Source: Centropus unirufus (lineage: Eukaryota; Chordata; Aves; Cuculiformes; Centropidae). From it: a stretch of DNA of 64,000 bases. Below the pieces are notes generated by a model. It did no database searches. It was not told where the DNA came from and was given only the letters and a program-made list of their open reading frames with translations. The stretch spans positions 1,296,459-1,360,458 of the forward strand of contig VYZI01000109.1 in the NCBI GenBank assembly GCA_013397695.1. The letters are read 5' to 3'. Below are positions 12,966-24,700 of the stretch, piece by piece. A program made the translations under genes and the position numbers. Each line of letters starts with the position of its first letter. Position 1 is the stretch's first letter.

Positions 12966-15900
12966 CAGGATGTCATGCAGGTGCCCACCTCCCTAAGAGT
13001 CGAGTCACTGAGGAACATCCAAACAATCAGCAAGTGGATAAGGCTGTTAAAGTGTTCCAAACAGAATAGCAGTCATTGCTGCTATAGCAATATTGCATCA
13101 ACAAAAAGGAAAATGTTTATAGATTTTTTTCATTTTCTTTTCCCTGTAATCTGCAGTGAACCATGTGCAGAATTTCTGCCTCTAGTGATGGAATATTCCC
13201 TCTTCCATTATAATATGCTCTGCAAAAGCCAGGATGCAAATAACATGAAAATAAATATTTCCTCATTATTTTACTCCATTTTTCCCCTTCCTCTTCAAGA
13301 TTGTTAAATATAGGCTACCAACTGATGCATCTTAATTCTGAGGTCATAATAAGGGATGATAAAGAGACAGTGGGCAGGGAGCTGCCAATTTAGATAGTTT
13401 GAATTAAAGCTTAATGGGCTAACTCCACACTAAACTAAGTTTATATTGTTTATCCTCAGCTCTGTATTTCTAATCCTACTTCCAAATGGATTCTCTTGTC
13501 ATTCAGTATGCAGAAAGGGATTCTCTGCTTTATCTTTTAGGGACAAAATGACATTCATTACCTCTCTATAAGAAGCTGACTTCCAATGATGATTTATTCT
13601 CCCTACACAACGTTCTAACACCAAGAGGCATAAAGAACATGGAAAGTCAGGCCTTAGCTCAAGCGTGGGAGTTTTGCTGGGCTCTGTCAGATAGACAGAT
13701 AGCCATGGGAATCCCATTCTCACTAGATTCCTTAAAACTCCACTGGCCAAAAGTGCTAATGAAGAAACTTTGAGGAATAGTATATAAACCTGTCCTGGCA
13801 TAGGGATGGAAGACTTAACCTAAGAGACAGACTTAATGAGAGATGTCTTAGTCAAATAGGAGTCTTGGATCTAGTACTGTTTCTAGCTCTTCTCTCCAAA
13901 CCTTCTTAGCACTGGCTCAGCTGTGGGTACCTCAACCCCATATTACCTACAAATCTCCTCACAATCCTACTGTGTCTGAATGTACATTAAAAAAATAAAA
14001 TAAGATGGAATGTAATTAAATAAAATGGAAACCCAAGTTATTTTCCTAACAGAAAATAAAATGTAAGATTGAGCAGCTAATTCACATTGCTGTCTTATGC
14101 TATTATTTTTCCTTAGACTGCTCCTCTCTCCTCTGAGAGCTGGTTTCATCCTTTTTAGTTCACTGGTTATCCCACTCTAAGAAATTTGCAAGATATTAAA
14201 AATATAATTACATTTTCCTTAAATACAGAATTAATATACTTTTAAATGAATCTTCCTCATTGCAGTAATATTATTTTTATGTGTATATAGTTTAGCTGCC
14301 TCTAATGGCAAGGAAATATAAATAAATTCTGTTGGAGATAACAAAAAAGGTATCATAACAAAAAAAATTGATATGGTTTTATGCCCATACATTGATGTGT
14401 ATTTTCCCATTAAGCTACTGTGAGAAGTGATTGTTTCCTTGCTGGGTATTGTACTCTCCTGAAAAAAAGAATGGGTTTGTCTCACACATATAAAATTTAT
14501 TTCCAGTGGAATCTCACCAAAATCTAAGGAATTACATTAGAAGTGTAGCATTTGCTGCATCAGTTTGTATTGGTTGAGTACAACCTTTTTCTTTCTCTTG
14601 GTTGGGAGGATTTCTGAGATTCATTAAATTCTCACATCAAGTTTTATGCCAAGCATTCATTTTGTCTTAGAGGTTAATTTAATTTTTTATTCTCTGCAGC
14701 AAAAAAAACAAACCAGTATTTCAATTTGAACAAACCTTAAGTCATCCTGCAGCAAATCACTTATGGGTGGTTAATAGAAAGTGCTATAAGAGAGAAATCG
14801 AAATACAGTAAAATAAAAATGCTTCTGAATCAATTAGTAAAGCAAGTCAGCATAATGAGAATGATTCATCCAGATGTTGATCCGATTTTATACCAACGTA
14901 GTGCAAAAGCCATGATGGAGTTGTGTTAGTGTAGCTCGTATCTTGAGCTGGCAGTTTCACTGCAATTTAATGATATACCTTAGTATGCACAAATGTGTCT
15001 AGCTGAAATTATATTCCATTAAGATTGGAAGCCATATTAAAATAATGTGTTTATTTCCATAAAATACGTATACATATAGTTTGAATAAATTTGAGAGCTT
15101 TTTGACACAAAGTCAACACTAAAATTTTTTGAGTGTTTTATTTTCATAGATAATCATTAATTTAACAACAATCGGTGTGGAATTTTCCTCAATAATAATA
15201 TTTGTTTTTTTGTACCAAGAAATAGAAAAATATGTCTTTGTATATTCAGGTAGCTTAAGCTCCATATTAATTAAGAGTTATGAAGTTAATAGTAGAGAAA
15301 AGGAAAAATTACTTTCCAGTTTTTGTAGTTATCACCCCAGGGAATCTCAACAGACTCTAAAAGTTTCGAGCTAGTTTTAAACTTCAAAGGAACTAAATAA
15401 GTCTACAGTGTGGAAATATGAGTTAGAATCAAACAATTAATACCCCCCAAAATTTTCCCCTGAAGACAGACCATAAGTTAATCAGCCATTTAGTAATCAA
15501 TTCCTATTATCTTCCATCATCTGCACTGGATTAATCTATTTTTTATCTCAACTTCCATTACTAACACAGTTTATATGATCACACTATGCTTGTGTGCCAC
15601 AAGTTTTATCTTCTCATTTACTTAAAATCTATTGGCCAGTTTTCAGTCAAGCTAACTAAAGGCTGACCTATTTGAGTTCCCACAAATTTTATGGAAAACG
15701 AAATTAAGCCAGAGAAGAGAAATCTCATAAAAGCCACTGTAAAAACCTCAGCTGAAGGAAAGGCAATGGTATCAGTTTGTGTGCCACTGGGCATCAGAGA
15801 AATGGGATAGGAGATATTTTCTGATACCCTTTGCTGTGAAAGGAGATTTAGCTAGAGCTCATGGAAGTGTCCAAATCCACACAAGACCACAATTTGTTAC

Positions 15901-16860
15901 TCCTGAATGAATATGAATGTATAGACCTTCACTTTTGGTATGAAACCCAGATGATAACAATTTCATGCTTACGTAATTCCTCCTCTGCTATGTGAAACCT
16001 AAGAGAAAAAAATACTAGTAAATCTAAATATCCCTCTAAAACACCACCACCATTGTCAAGAATGGTCAAATTTTCACTAACCTTTCATTTTTGCTTTGTT
16101 TAAATTCATTAAAGACCTGTAAGTTCCTTCAGTGCTATCTGCAAGTGTTCAGCATTTTTCATTGTAGAAAAAACCTGAAGAGATATTTAAGTAAATACCA
16201 TCTAAATAAATACGGAGAACAACCCCTAAGTATTAGTACCTGTCAGAAATAATCCTGGCTGTGTAATCAATTATTGTTTTGCTGACATGTAGTATGTGAA
16301 CAAATGCAGTGTGAAAGTATTGTAATTCTGCTCAAGATAGTTGCAAAATTAAATTAAATATCCCTTTGAAATAAATATCCATTCACAAAGGTTATTTTAG
16401 CTAAATATCAGTTGGCCATTTCAAGTCTTTTGCTTATTAAGAGACAGTAAGAAAATCCCACCCTTTGAAGCCTTGTTAAATCCTTCCTTCAGAGAATGTC
16501 TGCAAATACAACTCAGTTAATATTCCAGAGGGTTTCACTAAGAATTTTTCAAGGTACGTGTTAGTTCTCTCCTTTCAGTGATGAAGATTCAGGAGCACAT
16601 CCAATGATTTACAAACATACCAACTGCTTACAGGCATCACTGAGATGTTAAAATAATAAGGATTTTATTTTCCTCTACTCTGCTTCTTGGCACAAATTTT
16701 ACAGGGGTTACACAAAATGTCACAAGGAATTTTCCTTCTGGGAAAAAAAGGCAACAGAAATTAAAAACATTCTTGCAGTTGACTAAGAACTTCATGTGAG
16801 CATTAGTGTTTGAATGGAGATTGAGGCCTGAGCCGTTGCTAGATGTTAAATAAGAAATAA
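12966..16860. other. non-coding DNA, nothing recognised
   Basis: A 110-codon plus-strand frame (12975-13307) begins at the CR1 border and runs into unique sequence without domain features. A 100-codon minus-strand frame (13499-13801) is likewise unremarkable. I regard both as chance frames. The rest is AT-rich unique sequence. Confidence 0.55.
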
Positions 16861-17060
16861 ATTTCCGATTTGTTTTTCCTCTTAGCTACAGTGATGGAGA
16901 GATGTAATGCAGTAAGTGCGTTCTGTTGTACCATCCGTGACCTCAGTGGAGAGGGAGAAAATGGGCTTTTGCTGTCAGCTTCTTGTCCTGTTACAGATTT
17001 GAGTTTTACTCCAACATTACTTCCAGTCTAATTGCATTTGACCTGGCACTCTTGCCGTGC
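16861..17060. promoter_or_regulatory. candidate conserved non-coding element
   Basis: Four CpGs fall within about 200 bases (near 16866, 16919, 16935 and 17056), more than in neighbouring sequence. Motifs include CTGTCAG near 16972 and CTAATTGCATTTG near 17028, a homeodomain/POU-like combination. No long open frame or repeat explains the text. Conservation is an inference. Confidence 0.22.
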
Positions 17061-18840
17061 TAGTGTCAGTAAGCATAACTGGAGGCCTATGCAACAGCTA
17101 GTATTTATAGAGTAAGCATAGTTGCTTGCTCAGTCCTAGAAGCATCAGCCTTATGAACTTCATTTTCATTAAAATACATGTTTCTTTCCACTTGAATATG
17201 CGGGCAATGAAGACAAGGTGTCTGTAGCTTGAGTGGAAGATGCTTTCATTCAGAAAGAAAGCTACGGAAATAAAACAGTTTGCCCCATTTAGTGTAATTT
17301 TAAATTCAAAATAGCAGCTTGTGGTCAGCTGGAAAAATTTTACTAGCAAAATACTGATAAAAGCAAATTACTGACATCTGAATGTTTACATCTTAAAATC
17401 AGAGCTGTTTATTTTTGCACAGCTTAGGGGATGTTCTTTTAACTACCTCCTCCCTTCATGGTGGATAAATGCAGTGTTCGACATGTAAAGTTTTGTGTTT
17501 GTGCTATTTCAAAGCAAAGTATCAAGATCTGTTTGCTTGTCCTCACATGCTTTCTTCATTTTTTTTTCAATTTGGGAGGGCATTTGGCATTTCAGAATAA
17601 AAACCTGCAAGTTGCTCTTCTCCAGTGTTTTCTTAACACCTGAAACTGCACCTAGGTTAGACCTGCAATAGAATTTGTCACAGTTTTATTGCTCCTGTGT
17701 CAGGATATTCTACACACAATAAAGTGAACATATGACTTTCATATATTTACAGCAATGCTTCAAGCAAGTTGCAGTATTATGCTTTCAGGTGTAGTGCTAC
17801 ATAGTTTCAAATGCATCTTTAAGGCTAATCAGCAACCTCAACTTAGGTTTTCTGTACTCATGAGAGTTGAAAATGTAGAACACTTTGCAGTAGCAAGCTT
17901 TACATTATGCATATCCACTACTCTCTCAACTTGAGGAAAGAGAGTGTATGGGTTACAGCACAAGGCTGCGTGCGTTCTGACCTCAGTTCTCTCTTTGCAG
18001 TCATACTTGTGTAATAAATCAAAGCCAGCTATCTTCAATATGCTTTTTCACAAGGCAACCTTCCCCTTCCTGCTCAAACTACAGTGTATCAAAAGGCTCT
18101 AAGACTGCAAGACATCCACAGCGATATGTTGATTCACAAATGTATTTAAAATCTGAAGGTTAAAGTCTCTTTTCAATCAAGATAATTCTAAAAAATAAAT
18201 GATCCATAGAATTTTACTGTTGAGGATTCTACTTAATAAAATACAAAATGATACAATGCAAAGTCAACCCACTAGAATCCTCTCTTCATATAATCCTGTG
18301 ACTTTCCTGTGATCTACATTTCATGGTTTTCCACTTATTTACCCTCAAAATAAATCTTATTTTCTGTTTTTTAAACTTTGGCGTAAGGTACACACAAATA
18401 GTATCCTTCCTCTGCATGGATGTTCAGAGGAAAGTTTTTAATTATCAGAGAGCATGAAACAATTATTTCTAGATTTCTGATAGTCATGCATTACTTTGAG
18501 TTTCTGCATTTTTTCTAGTAAGGACTTTGTCCTGGTGCAACACTTAGCATATCATCAGCAAACAACAGTGCATGTAGTGCTGTGGGAGCCCTGAACCTCA
18601 AAGGTACTGATAGGTGAACACAGTTGTGGTCCCGCTGATTATACAGCAAAGTGGCTTAGGAGTCCTATTTTTTTTTCTCTAAAATCCTAGACAAAAAATG
18701 GATGTGCATAATACACACGGTAAGACTGCTTGAGTTTTGGATGCCTCAAACTTTCAACACATGAGCAGGTTAATTTTAAGGCTCATTTATATTGAGTCAA
18801 ACAAATCCAAATCTGCAATGTGTGCATAGCGGAATGGGCA
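17061..18840. other. non-coding DNA, nothing recognised
   Basis: Short frames only (83 codons or fewer). AT-rich unique sequence; no transposon, RNA gene or strong motif cluster is seen. Confidence 0.55.
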
Positions 18841-19530
18841 GACCCAAAGGATTCATTTTCACTTGGAGAAGCGTGATATGGGTGGGGCTTGCTGTGTGCA
18901 AGTTCATTTTTCTGCATGTCAAACAGTCAGGTCAGATCTACTGCCAGACTGTCTGCAATCCTTGACTAATCTTGGCAGCAAGCTAGTAGAAAGTGGCTCT
19001 TGCCCTGTAAGTGGCACAGTAAATTTATTCCAGGGTTTGGCATTCTGCTGCTTCTGCAGACTGCATCCTCTTCCCTGCAGGTCTACATGGTCCCATCTCA
19101 TGAAGTCCATTCATTTGTGCTCAGTGGAGATGTGGGAGGCACCAAGGAACCCGGTTTCAGCCAAATGCTCCACCATGGTTTGGCAGCCATGGGCATCAAG
19201 GACCCCTTGTGCATCCTGAAGTGGGGTATGAAGTAGCAGCCCAACACGGAACCCTGGTTGTCTCTATTCAGCAGCTGCATTAACCCCATGATCTGTACCT
19301 CACGCATCTGTATGTGATTCTGGAGTTTCTTGAGGTTCCCCAGAACTACTGGCTGTGGTGTTTTGCACAGGTCTGGTCCTGAGGTTTTGCTCCTGAATTT
19401 AAGACCACAATTCTTCCCCCAGTGAAAACAGTACAATGCCAGACAAATGTCAAGGTTTTGTTCTTCACCTCTTAAAGCATCTACGAAGGTTATGAAAGCT
19501 TCTGGTGCTACATTTTTTATGTTCTCCACA
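18841..19530. other. stop-poor block with overlapping open frames, origin unknown
   Basis: Several frames stay open across this block: 143 codons on the minus strand (19098-19529), followed by 63 codons in another minus frame (18919-19110), and 118 and 78 codons on the plus strand. The 143-codon frame starts at GTG, not ATG, and its first internal ATG lies deep in the frame, so it is a poor translation candidate. I recognise no domain. The block is somewhat richer in GC than its surroundings, which alone lowers stop frequency. It could be an exon remnant, an old transposon or retroviral fragment, or chance. Confidence 0.3.
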
Positions 19531-22500
19531 GCTGTACATCTCTAGAATGATCAATCTATATGAACAACAGCTGAAATATGTGCTGTACAGCAGCCAAAAC
19601 CCTTTATTTGCATCACATTGGTCGACACAGGAGGAATTGGTTATTTTTATAGGGAAAATGCCACCAAATAATATTTTTAAATATGTAAAATATTTTTGAA
19701 TTTTTTATAATCCTTATGCAGCTGTTTCATACTAAAACAAAACATTTCTGTATGCCATCGTCTTGTCATACACCACTTTGGCAGCCCCAGCAGCAATAAA
19801 GTATGTGCATCAAAGGTAGCGGGAGAGGCACCCAAAAGGTGAGGTGAAATGTGGAAAAATGCATGGTCTTTTATAGAACTCACAGGATCTGGTTTCTCCC
19901 CTTGTACTGATTGGCCAGTGGTGAGGGACTGGGGATGCTGGAGGTATCTGACTACCTCTATACTTCTGCTGCAGAAACATCTGTGAGATGTGGTCTCTGC
20001 AGTTGGTGTGGCTGAATGTAGATCTGGTCAAACCTGACTAGAAAAGACTGTGCCTTGTTCATTTTCTTGAGGTGAAATGTACCACCCACAAGACTCAAAA
20101 GGCTGGTACTTCTTTCTGCCCTAACAGCCTAGACACCAGTGATAACTCTGGAGCACCTTATTTTAAATTCAATTTTTCTCATGTTTTCTTCTGTGTCTTG
20201 TTACCCAATGGATTAAATCACATTGGTTTATATTGTTCCAGAATACCCATCAGTACAGTGAGTAGATTTACTCTAGACTTACACCGGTAGGACTGGTAGC
20301 AGGATCTGGCACATTTTATTTGTGAATATCTTGAACACTTCCTTTCTCTACCCTCCCAGCTGGGTAGATTCAAAGCCTGGTGATGAGAGGCACTATTTTT
20401 AATATTTCATTCAAACAGCAACATGGTAGAAATGGCAAATAATAGTTGCTTTCAATATAGGAAACAATAAACAACGTCACTGCTCATGTTTTATGAAATT
20501 TATAAAAAAAACTCTTCATATTGATTGAAACAATTATTTGTGCTACTCTAGCCTACAGTCTTTTCATTTAGAAATTTACTGTTATTCAGTTCTCTATTTA
20601 GAATAATCTTTTTTGTGTCCATGTGACTGAATTTTAATATGCTAAAGAACCTACGCAGTAGGGTTTAAAAGGTAAATAAGTTTTTAATAAAATAAGTACT
20701 TAAATAAAAAGCACATGTAAATAATATACTGAAAACATTATTAATAAGGCTGCCATATCAAGGATTAAAATGTTGATTTTGTATGGATATCCTTAATATA
20801 GAAGAAAAATTTTGTTTTTTTTTTAAACTGGGGCTAAAGGAGTCAATTTTAAATGTCAAAAGGTGTACAATAATACTAAAGATAACACACCAATAAAATT
20901 CCAGTCCCTGCTCTGAGATAGGAAGATATTGCATACTAGAAAGGTATCAGAAAATAACTTTAATATGGGAAATGACATACTGTATACTCAGCTTTGTTCC
21001 AAGAAATGGTATTAGGGCTGACTTTGAAAAAATACTCAAAAATAGCCAGAGGAAAGCATTCTGTGTGAGAATCTGGAAATTTGGCAGAGAAAGACACAAA
21101 TAGAAACACACTGTTATACTGAAGTGTTCAACAACATTCATAATCATAATTTCAAATATGTCATCGAAAGTAATGATATAAGCAGTTAATTGATTTTCAA
21201 ATTAAAGAAAATAAAATTATCAACCCCCTTCTGAGACAGGAGATGAAATGTGTAGGGCGATGCAGTCCTTCACATTTGACCTCCAAGAGCGCGAATGCTC
21301 TGTTATGCCCAAGCTGTTGGAAGATAAAGCAAACTCAGAGTTGGACGGCGAGTAGGGTTAGGAGGAAGCCTAAAGTCTTACTAAGCAGGGAAGTGTTCAG
21401 CTAAATTAAATAGCCCTTACTTTCCTGCTATAGAGGGAAAATAGATAAAAATAACTGATGACTGAAGCCTCCAGTAATCACAGCTTGGGATATTCAGTGC
21501 AGTTGCCTTCATAAAAGATGTGTGTGGAGAAACACCCATTTTCCACCCTGGGATAAAAGCTTCTAGGAGTCAGAACAAGAGATTTTGCATTAATCCTTTC
21601 TTTTGCAAATTATTAAAGCACTGTACAGAGCATGTGTTTGCTTTACTGGCGACCTTATCATGAGCTGGGCCAAGCACATAAGCTCTGTGGAAACCTGTTG
21701 AGAAAATCCTGAAGAAAGCCCAGTTTCCTAATTATGGCAGAACTTGTGCCAGGAAATACCGCTGCAGGGAACACATGAGGTGCATGCCCTCCTCATATCC
21801 CTGCTTTGATGTTTGGCCCTGATAAGAAGGAGACCCAGGCCTATGCAGGATCTCCAGGAAGAAAAAAATCTACAAGGATCTCTTCCCAGAGCTGCTGTTG
21901 TCCCTAAGCATTTTCTTATGAGGCTAACAAAGGCAGGAGTTCCCAGGTCAGCCTAAGAAATTGTTAATTAAGGTTTGTATAAATACAGCACAGCTCTTTA
22001 AGGACGGGTGGGTTTGCTCTTTTCACCTTTATCTCAAAGAATGAGAGGATGAAGAAGTGCTTACCCTGTCTCTGACTTGCACTGTCCCAGATATCTGACC
22101 AGAGGAAGAGATTCCATCTAGGGTAGAGAATGGTTTGGGTGGAAAGGTGGAGGGAGAAGGGGTGCAGTGCCTTTGTCCACATAAAAGCAGCAAGACCAGC
22201 TAGCTGCGAAACTGCTCTTTTAGCAAACTGTGCTTTCCTTTTCACCATGGCGGTGTTTACTCACAGAGATTAGGACATGAGAAATCTTCACTTCACTGTC
22301 TGCTGTTTGACACCAAGTAGTCAACCAAGAGCTTTTCTTTCTTGGTGAAAGATGTTCCTAAGGAAATATGCATGGGTACTTTGTCTTATAAGGGTGTCTG
22401 ACCTCTTGAAAAAAAGATATAGCTTCCTACTAGAGGACTTTTCTAGGATTTTTTGCTCCAAGCTAAAATTATTATTCTACTACAGAAAGTAAGGGTTTTG

Positions 22501-24329
22501 CCTCCCTTCCCATAAAAATTCCATACACCTTAATAGGAAAAGAGAAACATTTATTCTTCCATTTTCTGGTCCCCTTCCAGAACTTCACAGTCTTGTAATA
22601 AGTTTATTCTGGAAAACAGGGAAATACGTGTATTCTCCTTGTATTGCAGACAGAGAATTAGAGAATTAAGGCAGAAGCAGATTAAATGTCACATGCTCAG
22701 CTGAGCGGAGCCCAGCCCAGTGGCCCAGGGTTGACAATGCAGTTCATGAACCTGACTGAAGAGCCATGCTCAAGTTGCTGCAGAGCAGGGAGGGAGCAAT
22801 GCTCTGACAGTCAAAAAAAAACACATGCTGCAAGTGTCTGTGCAGGACTAGAGCTCTGACTTTCACCTTCATCCAATCAGTGATACTCAAGTTCAGATTG
22901 GGGGTCTTCCAGGTGACATGGCTTCAAAATATCTTTAACACCAGCTGTAGTATAGTCCTGACTGTCTGAAGGTCAGAGGCTATGGGATATGCCCAGTTAG
23001 CCCTGGAAGACAGAGGGGGAACCGTACAGGGAATGAGCTCTTGTCAGCTCTGCTTCAGAATACACCCAGGCGAGCAGGTCTGGGCTGCACACGCCCAAAC
23101 TTACCATTTCTCCTCTTTCTGATAGAAGAGAGTTGCTAGCCTCTGCTTACCTGTGCCCCTGCTTTTTCTGGCAAATGAGCAGAAGGGTAGGGTTGGCAGT
23201 GACAGCTCCTGCTCCAGGGAACTTTGGTGGGCTGCACTGTTCGTGGTGGGGATATTCAGAGAAGGAGGTGGCTGCCAAGGCAGGGAAGGGGGACGTGAAA
23301 ACAGACAGCTGTGTGCACAGGGAGAATTGCCTGTGAAGGGAACAGTATGTGAGAGATTGCACAACTTGGAGCTGCTTCCCGCCTCGGAAGTCCAGGCTGG
23401 GTTACTCCTGTGAGCACTTTCACAATGAAAAAATTCCCTTCTCTATACAACTATGCCAGTACTGAGTGGCTAAGCATGCTCTGATGTGTTGTACCTCTTC
23501 TTTCTACCCTCTGGTTTTGATTTGGGATTTTTCTGGATACAGCATTCTTTTCTGATTATTCTGGAAGTACTTGGGGGATTTGTAACAGTAATAATGTATG
23601 CTAGGTTTGACTGAGAATATTCTGTTTAACAAAAAAATGTTGAGGTTTTCAAACTTACTTTTGCTCCATGTTAGAATAAAATAAATGTATTCCAGAAACT
23701 TTTGGAAACTAAGCAGAGCAATCTGTTTCTGACCCACTGGGAGGTAGGAGGTCCTCTTTTGGAGCTGAGCAAAACAAGATTATGGGTTTGTGTCTCTCCT
23801 CCCCTAAAAGTGGGCCCTAAGCAGGGACTATTTGGAGGTGTTGCTCTTTTTTTTCTGGTTTAGACTAGAAATTCCATTCTGGACCTTGTTATGGAAAACA
23901 AATACGTTTTCATTAGAAAAAATTAATTTTGATATATTTGTATTGTATTTTGAAAAACTGCAGGTGAACCAAAAATTGAGGGTATGCCACAGAAATAAAG
24001 TTTTTTGGCACACATTTCATTTTTCTATTAGTATTTATTTTTCAATTGGTATATATTAGGCTACCTTGCTTAACTTGATATTTATTTTTTTATTTTTAAA
24101 ATGTGTCATTTACATAATAACAATAAAATTTAACACCACAGCAAGTGAACTTCTGTTGGAAATGGCCCAATTCACCTCTCAGCCAGTACCTTCTACTCCA
24201 AAAAATCATCTGACCCTGGAGGTGGTTTCAGAAATGCACTAAGGGATTCCAAAGCATGTGCAAGATTACCATAATCATTTCAGGAGCAACAATAACATGG
24301 CTCTCCACTTCAAGGCCTAATCGGGCTGG
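19531..24329. other. non-coding DNA, GC-richer towards the right
   Basis: Nothing gene-like is recognised. Around 21.24-21.36 kb several CpGs cluster (including GAGCGCGAATG near 21287), unusual locally. From about 22.68 to 23.43 kb the sequence is GC-richer, with many short overlapping frames on both strands (64-87 codons) and no domain. An AATAAA-type signal occurs near 19794 on the plus strand with no gene attached. Confidence 0.5.
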
Positions 24330-24700
24330 ATGGAAGAGCCAACAGCAGTCTTGTGAAACTCAAAAGAGATCATTGCAAAATTCCAGACCTCTGCAAGGGT
24401 CTGGGGCTGGGAACAGTCAGGCTGGAAAGCAGCTCTGTGGGAGGCTGTGGTGCATCATGAGCCATGCAGGAGCCAGCAGTGACCTGGCTGAAGGGACACA
24501 GTCTATCCACCTAGGTGTGAGATACTCCTCTTCTACTCCACCACCATGATGCCTGAAGATATAGAGTCTGGTTTTAGGCCCCCTCGGTACAAGAAAGAGC
24601 TCAGAGAGGGGCTCCCAGCTGGTCTTCTGCAAGGAGAGGCTAAGAGATGGGACTGACTTGCAGAGATGGCTCTGACAGCAGACCCATCTACCTGCGGAAA
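24330..24700 (+). mobile_element. heavily decayed CR1 LINE fragment
   Basis: Three stretches resemble consecutive parts of the CR1 reverse-transcriptase C-terminus on the plus strand. The first, around 24340-24440, ends in a segment that recalls the CR1 stretch encoding SRLESSSVG. A second, near 24455-24485, recalls the part encoding MSQQC. A third, near 24575-24605, includes CCCCTCGGTACAAGAAAGA, recalling the H/RYKKDIE stretch. Deletions and substitutions separate them, and no frame is kept. It looks older than the copy at 12.1 kb. The limits are approximate and the assignment rests on remembered family text, not an alignment. Confidence 0.5.

Noticed and set aside
19098..19529. 143-codon minus frame as a gene
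   Set aside because: The first codon is GTG, ATGs occur only deep inside, and several other frames are open in the same block.
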